Shown: one piece after another, positions 1 to 12,400 of the stretch
How positions within the stretch are numbered: the first letter of the stretch is position 1
How the letters are laid out: each line of letters begins with the position of its first letter
Source: Allodiplogaster sudhausi
Taxonomy: Eukaryota > Nematoda > Chromadorea > Rhabditida > Diplogasteridae
Assembly (NCBI GenBank): GCA_945643635.1
Contig: CALZFC010000354.1
Coordinates: forward strand, 853,501-917,500
DNA length: 64,000 bases
Reading direction: 5' to 3'
Notes under the pieces: model-generated
Databases searched by the model: none
Seen by the model: only the letters and a program-made list of their open reading frames with translations
What the model was told of the DNA's origin: nothing
Position numbers and translations under genes: made by a program

Positions 1-120
1 ATAATGGTATAAATATCGCATTGTTAAAGATAGAGCGCCTTAACTCCTGATTCACATTAAGAAACACTGTTTTCGTTAAGATTACATTTGTTCGTCTATT
101 CGTTGTCATCTTGGAGGCCA

Positions 121-181
121 AGAAGGGCCGTGATCTCTCCCACGAGGAGAGCCTCCTCGTGGGAGAGACCACGGCTCTTCT
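121..181. repeat. Near-perfect 28-bp inverted repeat with 5-nt loop
   Basis: The arms 121-148 and 154-181 match at 26 of 28 positions when one is reverse-complemented, and both mismatches are G/A changes that still allow G:U pairing in RNA. The loop is 149-153. The flanking DNA is open in more than one frame, so it may lie in the last exon of a gene cut by the window edge. One frame has an FVYSL motif near base 90, like the end of TM7 in the receptor at 1670-4992, but this is too little to call a gene. It resembles the perfect hairpin at 61089-61129. Confidence 0.85.
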
Positions 182-530
182 GGAGAGCCGAAACCAGGAC
201 AGGAGTGGAGAAACACGGAGATCACCGAGTGGAAACGGATCAAAGTGGACTGCTCTGGTTTGCGAGTCAGCAAAGTTCAATATCGCCTCAGGTCAATCTG
301 ACCGCTCCACACGGATGAAGATTTTTTTTAATTTCGCTATATTCATTTCGATATATGGATAAGTACGCCAGACATTTTCCAACAATTTTTACAATACGTT
401 CTCGTGCGCGCCCTTGAACCTAACATTTAGCACATCCATATTTCCTCCGATGAATTATGACGAAAAAGATATGGATGATTGCGTTTCAGATACATACATC
501 ATTCCAAAATGCCCCTAGATTGGCAATCAA

Positions 531-534
<4 letters not shown>

Positions 535-568
<34 letters not shown>

Positions 569-725
569 AGAGAGAGCGAACAATTCTAGTAAAGCACAGC
601 AGATAGTATTTGGAAGTCGGTAGGGACAATTTGAAAGAGATAGGAGAAAGTGAGAAAAATAGATAGAGAAAGAGAGAGAGAGAGGGAGAGAGAGAGAGCG
701 TGAGAGAGAGAGGAAGAGAGAAACG
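535..725. repeat. (GA)n simple repeats
   Basis: Two GA-rich tracts (about 536-563 and 665-722) separated by AG-rich sequence. I see no gene in 360-1600. From about 1050 to 1400 the DNA is recognisably similar to 13750-14010, upstream of the second receptor copy, so it belongs to the duplicated receptor unit and may hold its promoter. Confidence 0.8.
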
Positions 726-1669
726 AGAGATAGTATTAGTAAAACAGAATCGGAAAAGATAAGAAAGGAAGATTTATTATTAAGTTAATGGTTGGGCAGC
801 CGACAAACCAAGAGGATCGGAATAAATCGCCAATTCATTGGAAAAACGTGCCATGTCCTACGTTCGTTTTGACTTATTCTTTTTTCATTTAAATCTTCAA
901 AAAGTAGTCATTTTATTCATTTCAAATATGTACATAGTTCAACCAGTTCCCTTTCATTTCCTCTTCACATGCTCGAGTGCATTATGGGGGCCAAGCAGTT
1001 TTTGTTCCGTTCTCGCACGCATCCTGCGTGGGAAGTACATAGCCTTATTGGTTCATATGTGCGCAATTCGACGTTGCTATTCGTTTCACTTACATATGCA
1101 TGTAAGTATGCATATTTTAAGCACATTCTACATTACATTAAATTCCCACATTACCCCTTTCGGTAACTTTACGATTTCTATACTCTTCCGCGAGTCCACT
1201 TTACTTTTGCATGAGCCCGAGAGAAAATGAGGCGTTACTACTTTTCGCTCTAAAGCATGCACCATAGAGCGGGGGTAACATTACTACTTTTCGAGCAACT
1301 TTACTGTTCTTGACGGCGGTATGTAGTCCTAACCTAGGAGTCCTTGATGTTTCATTCTATCTTTTATCGAAAATATACCAATGTTCTAACTGAATTACTG
1401 AATAAACGTTGACGTTTCTCTATTGCATAAATGCATTTCAGCCACTTTTTCCTTGTTATTACATTTACCCTGCCTTCTATTCAATCTAAATATTATGAGG
1501 AATTGAAGTGAGAGTCGATTCTTGAAATGAAATCACAACCATTTCTACTAAAGCCGTCAAGTGAGACCATTTCAAATTGGAAATTTACTATCTTGGCATT
1601 GCGAAACCCTGTAAAAGACATGACGAAATGTTTTTTTCTTGTTTCAAAAATACAGAATTTTTATAGCAG

Positions 1670-4600
1670 CTGTCTTTCATGGACGTTGACTTCTACTTTG
1701 CGACAACCGTTGTTTGCACGTCGGTTTTCTGCTTTGTCGGTACGGAAACGCTCCTTTCTTATTTATTCTTTACATTTATTACATTTCGTGCAGTACTGTA
1801 ATACACAATCTTCTGTCAGAATAATTTACAGTATTCTTTTTTATCTCGTTTTTCTTCTCAGGGCTCTTCACGCAAACCCTTAATATACTCGTGCTTCGCC
1901 GAATGGACTCGGGCAATTTTATCTTTCTAATGGTCATTCACACTTCCTTCTCTTCGATTTGAATTTTCAGAGCAAAGAAGAATTACCTGAAAAGGTCAAA
2001 GAAAGCAACACAAAACATGATGCAAACAATCAATTCCAAAACCTAGGCGTCCGCCTTTGTCGACATTGTCAACATTCCCGTAGTCATCACATTTGTCTTG
2101 GAAAACTTTGGTTTCATCAAATGGTGGCATTCTCCAATTGCAACCTTCTACGTCGCCTACATGGAATACCAGTTACTCAGAGGCTTCGACGCGGCCAGGT
2201 TTGCTGACATTCCTCTGTATTATAAGATTCCAATGTTCAAGAGTAATTTGTTCAGTTAATGGCTTACTTTAATTTAATTTCAAGAAACAAACGCGCGTTT
2301 CTACACGTATAATCAATCATGTATTTAAATTAATTTAAAATATTTCCCAATAAAGTAAATGCGCCGCGAAAATTTACTTATTACCCTGTGATTCGTATTA
2401 TTGAAGCCAGTATACGGAATAGCATATTTATCTATGTTTTCACGAAAATATGCTTTGAAAAATAATTCAATTTCATGCCAATAAGGTGAACGGTTTTAAC
2501 AATAAGCCGTAAGAATGTACTACTCGCATAGCATATATGGAAATCGTATATATAAACAATCGTAAAAGTTCATAAAAGTAATAGTATGTGACGGTATTAA
2601 ACAATTTTTTTTTAAATTATTTTTCTTTTCTTGGCATTGTGGCGTATATTAATAAATAAATTAGTTAATATATTAGCGGTCTTTGCATCGCCGCGCTGAC
2701 CGTCGATCGCTTTCTCGTTGTCTGGCTGCCCGTGACATTCCGTGACATCTCCGAGGCGGGCAGAAAGCGGAGAAGAACGATCGCTGCTCTCCTTGTCCTC
2801 GCAGGCCTCGCGTTCGAGGCGGGAGTTTTAAATTTTTGAAAATTTGATTTTCGCTCCAACAGCTCGTGCTCTTTTCAATTTCCTCAAATCTGCCTATTTT
2901 TTTTGTAAAGTTTCTGGAAACCCTGCGTTTTAGTGCGTTTTCGCCAATTGCCAATCAGATTAACCAAGCGTGGTGAAAACGAGAGAGCTCGTTAAAGGTA
3001 TCCTTACTTACGTGTGAATGTATCTACACCTTTCCGCGCGCGTTCGAGACATTGCTAGATAAGGAAGTGAAAGAAAGAGAGAGAAAACGAGTTCTACATG
3101 CTGGTGTATTGTAATTGGCAACGCAAAAACTAATAAAGGGAGCTTTGTCCAACGAGTAATTTAGAATCTTATCAAGTGTGTACGTGAACGAAGAGAATTA
3201 AAAAAATCTCGCTTAAAATGGAGTAGACTGGGAGTCATTTGATTGATTTTGGTGGAAAACATCACGCTAACAGGAGCATGAAAATCTATTTGAATTTTCC
3301 AGACCATTCTGTAGCGTCTCTCTAAATCACAAGCTCTTTCGCAATTGGGCAAGGAAAAAAATTCAAGAATGTGTTTTTTTTTAAATTAGAATTTCATTTT
3401 GTTGTGCTTTTCCAGCTACCAACGCTGACCACCGTCGATGCGGGAAAGATCGCACGAGAAGCAAATGAGTTGGTTGCTTTTTTCGTTTCTCTTTTACATT
3501 TTTGTTTTTAATATGTACATGCAGATATCAGCAATTTGAATATATCAGCAATTTAATATCATATATCAGCAATTTAATACCTATATATGCAAAGAAATAT
3601 GTATTTAAGATAAAATAATTTCATTAAAAATTGCAAAAAAAAATTATTTTTTTCATCTGAGACAGATAGAGAGAGAGAGAAAAAAATTCTATCTTTGTGA
3701 GATCCGATGGCTACTATGACTACACTGTTGATGCACTTTGGTTTGACATATACGGAGCCGTGAAACAGGTTCGCATGCGAATAAAAGATGAATGAAATAA
3801 TAAATGAATAAGTGTACAAGTGAAAGTAATAATTATAATAACTATGCAAAAGAGAGGAATAATTATAAAACTTTGTACAAATCAATTAAATAATTATATA
3901 AATGAGAATAATAATAATTAATTAATTACGCATTTGTCTATTCGTAATTTCTATCCTGATTCCATTCAATTCTTATGCACTGTCCTCACATTTAGCTTTG
4001 TGTTCGATGGATTCCGATGGTGATAATCGTTCTCATGAACATTGCAATCATTTTCAAGTTGGCAAAAGCCTATCGCAAGTAAGTTGCTTCGGTTAAAGGA
4101 GCTGTTCACTGAATAATAAACATACGGTTTTATGAACTTGTATATATTCGCGTCTCTTTAAAAGCTACATCTAGAAAGTTTGAACCATTTTTGTCCACTT
4201 GTAACAAAGTTAAGAGCGCGCAAAATATGGCTCGGCCAATTTTTTTACTGTAGCTGTTAGCCACCCTCCTGTTTCACACGCTCTCTAACCAGCATAAGAG
4301 CCAAATATTTGAGAGAGCGCGTTCAAAATGGTTCTAATATACTACTGTAGAATCATTCAGTGCATTGTGCTTTTAAATTATTTATCGTTTAAAAAGAAGA
4401 AGAATGTGGGTGCAGGAGAGTGTCGACCACTTCGGAGAAAGGTGCCTCGACAAACTGGCGACTCTCCATGCTCCTCTTCGCCGCCTCTGCCTCCTTCCTC
4501 ATCAGCCAGCTCCCGCGCTCTATTCTCAGCCTCTCATTCACGCCCGAATTCATGTCTCAATCCTACTATTTCGTCGGCTTCTCTAATCTGCTCGCAGGAA

Positions 4601-4992
4601 TGCCGTTCGTTTAAAGTTTTTTTTTTTAAATATGCACATAAAATTTCCACCTTTTTGAAAATGCTGTTAAATAACCAATCAATTTTGTCTATTTTATTAT
4701 GTAATATATGCAGAAATATCGCGTCTCGTTAGCACAATTCAAATACTTTCTTTTAAATTAAAATCTTGTATCTAACCGATCGATATTTTTTATACATTTT
4801 TTATTCATACTTTGTTGCATAAATCTCATAAAGAATTTACATAATTGATAGCCCTCTAGAATCGTCAGCAACTTCTTCGTGTACTCTCTCTGCTCTCGAG
4901 AGTACCGCGTGACGCTGCTCCGGCTGCTCGGCTGTCGGGCGAGCGTTGCCAATCGACAGACAATCACCGTCACAGCCGTTACAAATCACTAA
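1670..4992 (+). CDS. Rhodopsin-family G protein-coupled receptor, peptide-receptor type, copy 1
   Basis: A seven-helix receptor that would signal through G proteins at the plasma membrane. Nine exons join with consistent phase: 1670-1739, 1862-1932, 2047-2198, 2677-2824, 3416-3472, 3670-3768, 3996-4078, 4416-4608, 4852-4992. TM1 is in exons 1-2 and TM2-TM3 in exon 3. Exon 4 carries TVDRF (the DRY position at the TM3 end), a basic second intracellular loop (GRKRRR) and TM4. TM5 is in exon 7 (IPMVIIVLMNIAIIFKL), TM6 in exon 8, and exon 9 has NFFVY (NPxxY position) and helix 8, ending in TAA. The helix order and motifs are those of class A receptors; FMRFamide-type peptide receptors are the nearest family I recall, but the ligand is a guess. 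The start is unsettled: exon 1 has an ATG at 1679, but an upstream exon is possible. The exon 6 start is also uncertain. Intron 7 holds a TTAA element. A decayed copy lies at 14439-18404. Confidence 0.8.
4093..4376. mobile_element. TTAA-flanked MITE (piggyBac-like), diverged copy
   Basis: It begins TTAAAGGAGCTGTTCACTGA and ends with an imperfect inverted copy running into TTAA. The interior keeps the family pattern: CTACTGTAGAATCATTC near the right end, and a GCTCTCTAACC plus GAGCGCGTTCAAA block. It lies in intron 7 of the receptor gene and is the most diverged of the four long copies of this family here. Confidence 0.6.
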
Positions 4993-5399
4993 TATTGAAA
5001 TAGAGATATCATAATGAAAAAAACAGTGTGTGTGCATTGTTTGCGTGTATTCCTGGTGGTATATTTCAATATTAAAGCTCATTTATCAACTTTGTGATTG
5101 CAATTCAAGGCTTAACGCCTAGAAGAAACGTGAACAAAAGCAGCCTTAAAGCTGTGCAAAGTAGCAAAAAAATTGCGACTATACCTGAGAAGTACACGAA
5201 ATGAGAGTCATTAAAAAAGTAAATTAATTGCTCACAGAAACCACTTAGATTCGTGATACATAACAATTAGTGAGTAACAATGTCAAAAACGGAAGTAAAT
5301 GGGAGATTAAAGTAGATATTGAATGATTAGGATATTTCTTACAGAAGTGAGTTACAAGGTACCTGTTAATTAACAATAGAGTAACTTTTTGGCAATTAT

Positions 5400-5660
5400 T
5401 TTACATGTTTGGAGAACCTAACTTCACGACGATTCCCAATTTCGGCAAGCAGATCTTCTTACCATTAGAGTACATTTCAGCGAAAAGTGTTATAATGGAA
5501 ATTGTACATCCCGCACAACGCATAATTATGGGAAATGTAAGAGCGGCCAGTGTGAATTGCTCAAACACAGTCGTCTTTGGAACGGTTGATAGGTGTCGCT
5601 TCAATTCGAATGTCATAATTCGGGGTAGCCAGAATCTATCAATCTGAAAAGTAGACTCAA
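5400..5660. other. Duplicated block downstream of the receptor, open on both strands
   Basis: The 5405-5647 plus reading and the 5401-5685 minus reading are both open, and the minus one has a hydrophobic stretch. A diverged copy lies at about 18970-19560 downstream of the second receptor, where frames are broken by indels. Because it decays in the copy and has no clear splice partners, I treat it as part of the duplicated receptor unit and not as a gene. 5690-6490 holds no gene I can support. Confidence 0.4.
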
Positions 5661-6497
5661 CAGTGCGGGTGTTTGAAAAAGACAATTACTCAATATATTC
5701 TTTGTTCCAGACAATTATTTAGCAATTTGAGGACTTGCAAGAGGACTGCCAGCCTCAGAATTAAAAAATTCTGAACCTCAGAATTTTTTATATTCGGCTA
5801 ATAAAAAGATTTGCAAGCCATATTTCCATTTAAACTTTCAAAATTGGCGGCAACGAAGCGAGCAACGAACACTATTTGTGTTTCGACCTGAGCACTGTGT
5901 GATGAGGTGAGTTTCCAAGTCCTTATAAGTCATCCCCCATGGTGCCGAAACGTTATGTTTTCGATAACCCTACATTCCTTTCTTTATCTCTTTTTGTTTT
6001 TGTTTTTAATTATCAGTTAAAATGTACAATATGAATGATTTGACATCAAGCAGTCAAGAGAAATAAACGGCAAGGATCTTCCTCTATATACAAAGAATTG
6101 ACGATTTCCATAATCAATTAGCGTGAGATCTAACATCGATAATAAACCCGTCCTTTTCGCACTTTCCTATGCTTTCACTTTTATGCACGCGGAAGTACAT
6201 TGAAAGAAGTACAAGGTAGATTTCAGAGAATCGTTTAGATTCACGCCATTTCACTTCACTGTCGTCTTCGAACTCGGCTGCTTTCCTGCAGCGGCTTGTA
6301 CACATTTCTCTCTCTTGCTCAATTCCATACGTTTTGCTTCTATTAATGTTAAAAAAATTCGCTTGTCTCTTTAAACCTTTATTCAATTAATGATAGCCAT
6401 GCGAATAAATACAAAAGAATTGAAATTTTTTTTCGAGATTACCTTACCTTTAAAAATTCGGAGAAATTAAATTCGTTTGCAGTTGTTTTCACAAAGA

Positions 6498-9400
6498 ATG
6501 AGCAACGATCCGGGTGGTAAGCAGAAGGCTCGCTTCTGCTTCCGCGTCCTTCGGCAGGCGGGGAAGGGAGGGCTGCTGAGGTATCAGAAAGAAGAAGTTT
6601 ATGGAACCTTTTTTCTCGGCATGTCAATATAATGACTACTCTTAAATCGGTAATTATATCCTTTGCCACGTATTGTGTGAGATTTAGGCTTCGACTCGAA
6701 CAGCGAGCTGCGACGTTCGTGGTGAGCCAGAACGAGCTGAAGATGGATGAGCCAGTGCTGGTCGTGAGTCTCTTGCCCGATGAGCTTCTAATTTTATTCG
6801 AGGGCAATGCTGCTGAATCAAAATATAAGTTATCGATTGGATTTATGAGGTAAATTTTCATAAAATTAAGATAAGAGGCATTCTTCGAGTCGTGGAATGC
6901 GAGCGGCAGCCGCTCAAGCTGCGTGAGAAGGCAATGAGCTGGATTGCATCGAGGATGCGCTCGCTGCCAGAGATTGTCCTGGCCGTTCACAAGGAAGGCG
7001 TCAGTGTACTTACAGCGGCGAGGGGTCAATGCTGCGTCGGCTAAAAACGGAACGCGGCCAACTGGGCCAAGTGGAATATCGGTTCCGTGCTCTTTCTTCC
7101 AATGAGCTTTCGTCCATTAAAAAAAAACCATATTTTACTTATTTGTGTCTTTCTTAAAATAATATTGGACGAAAGCTCATTAGACGAAAGCTCATTGAAC
7201 GAAACATCATTGGACGAAAGATCATTCGTCCAAGTGGACGAAACTTCATTGGACGAAAGATCATGGACGAAAGAGCAGGACACCGGAATATCTCGCTGCA
7301 GAAAGAGTTTTCAGGCAAATCACATATCAATTTGAGATCCCTGAACTTTTGCTTCCCTAATCCCGTTAAGAAAATCTTGAAAATTTGTGGTGAAATTAGC
7401 ATTTTCATGATGTACGGTGACATAATGGTTGCCTTCCCATTTGGTATTTCATCTGTCGCAGGCTCGAACCCCAAAGTGGAGCAAATGTTTTGATGCATTT
7501 TTCAAGAATTGTTGAACGTTATTAGTAAAGAAAAATTCAAGGATCTCATATTGATATGTGATTTTCCTGAAAACGCTTTCTGCAGCGAGATATTACATTT
7601 GGCCCATTTAGCCGCGTCCGCTATAGCCGATGCAGCATTCACCCCTCGCCGTCGAGTGGTACTGTATGTATCTGTAAAAAAAATTAATAATATTTTTTGC
7701 AATCTTTTTGGAATGATATTATCTAGTTAATATATTATTATTTAATACCTACTTTGAAATTCAATCTCTTCAGCTTCTCTGCGAGATGCTCGCGTCGCTC
7801 GCCTCGAGAGAAGAGATCGGCAGTGACAAGATTCGAGACGCCATTCAAAGCGCACTCTTCTACATTGCGGAACATTGCGACCAGTGCAATGAAAGAATGG
7901 TCAGAATAAACATGGACAATTAAGAATAAATAAAGAAAGAAATTACAAAATTATATACAATGGCATTATTACACAAGAATTTAATACTTATGGGAGGATT
8001 TTAGAATCCTAGGGCCTTTCGCACTCTCATTCACGCGTGCTATTTAGCAACAAATGTAAATTACAGATGACTCTGTTGCCTGGACTCGCATCTACCATTC
8101 AAGGACGCTTTGAGAGAATGAACACTGAGCCGATGGGATGCTTTACAGACCTCCTCATCACGGTGAAGCTTCTCAGTCGCCACTTTGAATTCTTCTGGAA
8201 ACGCGATCGCAGTCCACCCTGGTCGCCTATGGAGGTCAGCGCAGCAGGAGTGCAAAACGCGGAATGTGCACTGATAGACTATTTATCCTGGTTTCCTGGG
8301 ACAAGAACGGTCTTTTATTAAAAGAAAGGCGTAAACTCCATCCCTTGAAAGTAGTTTTGCTAGCCAATAAATAATCTAGCCAAGTTTTAGATCGCAAAGC
8401 CTCTTTGGCGCTCGGCGCTGTTCGCCTTCAGCAGCGGAGACGAAAAAACTCCGCGGGACATCATCGAGTTTTTGTGCAATGAAAACGACGTCGGACCATC
8501 GGTGAAGATTGCCAGTGGATTATAAATATTAAGCATTTGTTCTAATACTATTTTGCAAATGACTAACAGGATGAGAGGTTTAGGGCGCCTTCATCCGTGC
8601 TTTCGTCCAAGAAATTGTGAGCGATGAAGCGCTATTCGTGGCGATTCTGGAGAAGGACAGGGCCCAATTCCACGCGCGTGTTCTCCACTTGGCAGCCAAT
8701 GACTCAGAGACGAGGTAGTTGAGAAATAGCTACCGTAGTGTCGCTTTTATGTGGATAAGCGTGATGTGGCTGACATGAGATTAGAGAGTTTACTGCCGGG
8801 TTTCGCCTCAGATTTTCAACCAATTCCTCTGTTACTACAGGGGCGTAATATAATCTCGACACAGATACATATGTATGTATATACTATGTATGTATATACA
8901 TACATATGTATGTATATACATACATATGTATGTACGTATCCCCATCTTCTCTAATAAGTCTCTTGCTATGATTCTTTCCATTCTCCGGCTTATTGTCAGA
9001 TTCTATCCTGAACGCGAGCTAGAAGCCGCCGTCTTCATATCCCAGGCGTATTACAAGGATCACTGGGAAGGCTATGGCTCGTCGGAACTGGTGAGAAATT
9101 GAGTTTCAAAATTCAGCGATGAAATCAGTTCTCCACCATCATTACTTTGTAAGGCCGCTGGAATGGTGCGAGTGGCCGCCTCCGTCGTGCATCCCCAGTC
9201 TGAACGTCTGGATATCTTGTACGCTTTGTCCAGCCTGCAACATGACACTTCTTGCCAGGCTCACAACGAGCACGTTAGTCGGGAGAGAAAAAAACGAGAG
9301 GGATATGGAGGAAGAGAGAGAGAGAGAGAGAGACAAACAGGGAGCGAGAGATAGAAAGAGAGAGAGAGAGTGAGAGAGTGAGAGAGCGAGAAAGGGATTG

Positions 9401-12400
9401 GGAGAAGGAGAGAGATAAGGTTGGAGTAATAAGGATATGGAGAGTCTTTAATTGATTATGCAAAGTCTTCACATTTCCTGAACAGAGCAAGATGCACGAA
9501 GCGCTGGCAGCATCATCACTGTGCGATGGTGCCGCCGATTTCACTGAGGGCCGCGACCTCGCCCTCGACATCCTTCGCTGCCAGGCCGAACAGTGCACGG
9601 ATTGCAACGTGACAATTGTAATTATCTGCAATGCAATATATAATAATGATGATATTATGCTAGATAATGAATTCAATTCTCCATGCCCCAGATGACTCGG
9701 CTGCGCGACCTCGGCCCGGTCATGCGTGACCGATTCAGTCGAATGCACACGGAGCCGTTCGCGGATTGTGAGCTACTGGTAGAGGGGGCTTTGCCCTTGA
9801 CGACGAGCCACTACGACTTCCACTTCAGAAGGGACGGAGCTGCACCATGGGATGCAGGAGAGGTGCATGAGAGAAGTGTATTCGGCTACTACAATTACTG
9901 GAATTCTCGTTTTACCTGGAGGAAAAGTGTGCTGTAATGGTACATACGTTGAACTTTAGATGGCAAGGACAATCTGGATGTCCACGCGTGAATTCATCAA
10001 ATTCGACGAGACTCATTTTACCGTTGGAGAAGTGTACTTCTTCGCGACCTTCCATTCTGACACTCGTGATCCTTCTGTCAGAAAATTTAACATTGTCTAT
10101 TTACCAGGAATTGCTTGCATTTTGCTTGACACAAAACCTGTTTGAAAGACGATTTGGAAGAGGGTTTGAGTGCGCTCGTGGTTGAGGTGGCCTTTGTCCG
10201 CGCTCTCTACGAGGAGATTGTGAGAGATGATCAGATGCAGTCTTGGGTATGCGTTCGAATTGCGGACAGTTCGAACGCTCGCGCTAGGTCGGCCCATCCG
10301 CTTTCAAGACTAGTTGTTACGAATACAGGCATTGATAGGTCTACTCAACTTCTAAAGTATGATGATGATGATGATAATGATTCCATTTTGAACTTCTAAA
10401 GTATGATGACGATAATAATTCCATTTTGAACTTTTAAAGTATGATGATGATAATGATTCCATTTTGAACTTCTAAAGTATGATGCTGAAAATGATTCCAT
10501 TTTGCAGTCACGTTGCTTGGGGTGTCGCGAGCTCTGTCGAGTCTGCGTGGTCGCGTGCGCTTTTCCCTTCGTCGTGGGTGGCACCCCTCTTGGATGCCGC
10601 CGAGATCAGGCTCGAGAAGCCTCGCGAGCAACCTTCGGTGCCTATCAATCAGTCTTCTCCGTGTTATTTCTCTTGTGAAGTGTGGGCATCTATCTAATCA
10701 ACAAACAAGCAAGCAATGTGGTCTTAAATTCTTGTGATTTTTTTTAATTATAAAAGTAATATTTAAAAAAAATGAAAATAAAGATTGACGACGTAATAGC
10801 GAGGTCTCCTCATGGTCAGGATTATTACGATACCGAGTACTACAACGATCTTGTCGAGCACCTCACTCAGATTGTTTACCTCTTTGCTCGCCATTTCGGC
10901 TGCAAACTTCTTGAGAAGGTAGGAGAATCCTACTGTATGTATGCTATATCAAATTGAATATCAAACTATATCAAAAATGTCAGACTGTTCATCCCTTAAT
11001 CTCGAATTATAAGCATCAAAGTCAGGAGGAGCTTAACGGACGAAAAAACAGAACACCATTTAATATTTAAATATGTTTTGTAGTTACACTTAAAGGAGGT
11101 ATCCGAGGAATAATTGACCTATGTTTTGTTCTATGTGGATAAGTTCAGATTGGCATAAAACATGTAACCAGAAAGTTTGAGCGATTTTATTTCATTATAT
11201 TCTGAGCAAAAGTAACGTGAAATCTGACGGGTAGAGAATTAGATACGGTAGGTCAGAGCCGCCCTCCTTTTTCACATGCTCTCTCGACCGAGCGACAGGC
11301 AACTTTATGAGCGCGCGCATTCAAAGTGGTTCTCTATCGCTACTGTATAATTATTCGCCGGATACTTTCTTTAAACTTCTTTAATTGATTGTGAAAAATC
11401 GGTCAATTGAGCGAACTCGTCTCCTGCGTTCTCTACTGCGAATCGGCCTCGACCAGGGCGTCTCGTGGATGACGTTGTCGAATTCTGCCAAAGTCTTCGA
11501 GACTCTTCTCTCGCAAGCCCTCGAGCCGAACTTGGAAGATGTGATGGACTCCTTCCTTGGCGCAGGTACAGCATACTTTGGAGTGTGACTATTCAATAAC
11601 ATTTGGTGAAAAGAACAAGAACAAGAATATTGAAACATGAATATAATAACAATATAAATAATATATTAATATGATATAAGAAAAAGAATATAATAACATG
11701 TGAAAAGAACAAGAATACTCATGCGTTCTCTCCTGGTGGAAGTGTAAGCTCCTTCGATGACATGAGCAGGCATGCTCGGCTGGCTGATCGCGCTGACCAC
11801 TCGCCCTCACAAGCTCCGCGCTCTCGGGCTTCCTCGCATTTCGATGGTCTACAACTTCTTCCGCCGCTTCCCCGAAGAGGCGCAAAAGATTGTGGAGAAG
11901 TTTGGCGACGACCGTCGCGCCGCGTCCGCTGTCATCCTCGCGCGCCAATTCATGTATGCTATTATACTCCATATTTAAATGGCCGAGCGTTGTACTAGTG
12001 AAAACCCTGCCCTTTTTTGGCCAAGTTTGTTATAATTGGAATGTTAGTCTCCGAGATTCTAGCCCATTTCATGATGGTTTACAACCTTTCACCAGGCGAG
12101 TTCACTCCACTTTTGCTCTGCAAGCGGCGGCCGTCTCTTCTTTCTCTCTCTCCGCCTCTGCTCCTCTCACTTCCCTCGTAAGGACGCAACAAATTCCATA
12201 TTATGTGTAGTTTCTCTATCTTATTGATATGGAGACCGAGAGATTCGTGAGAAGCCGTCGCTGTCTTTCTTGCTGTAGATGGACGCTCACTCGTGCGCGG
12301 TGTGCCTCCGAGACATGGACGGGCGCGAAAGGCGGGCCGTCCTATGGGGATGCGCCCACGCATGTCATGCAGCATGCCTGATGAGATGGTTGTCCCAGGT

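Noticed and set aside
6850..6875. A 26-bp intron using the AGGTAAAT donor at 6849
   Set aside because: Too short for an animal intron. The donor at 6829 gives a 47-bp intron in the same phase.
7087..7335. Repeat protein with LDESS/LDERS units
   Set aside because: The frame comes from a 15-bp minisatellite inside a hAT-like MITE; both strands are open for the same reason.
9275..9748. A 157-residue minus-strand frame over the RING gene
   Set aside because: It is antisense to plus-strand exons with consistent phases, extended by a GA repeat.
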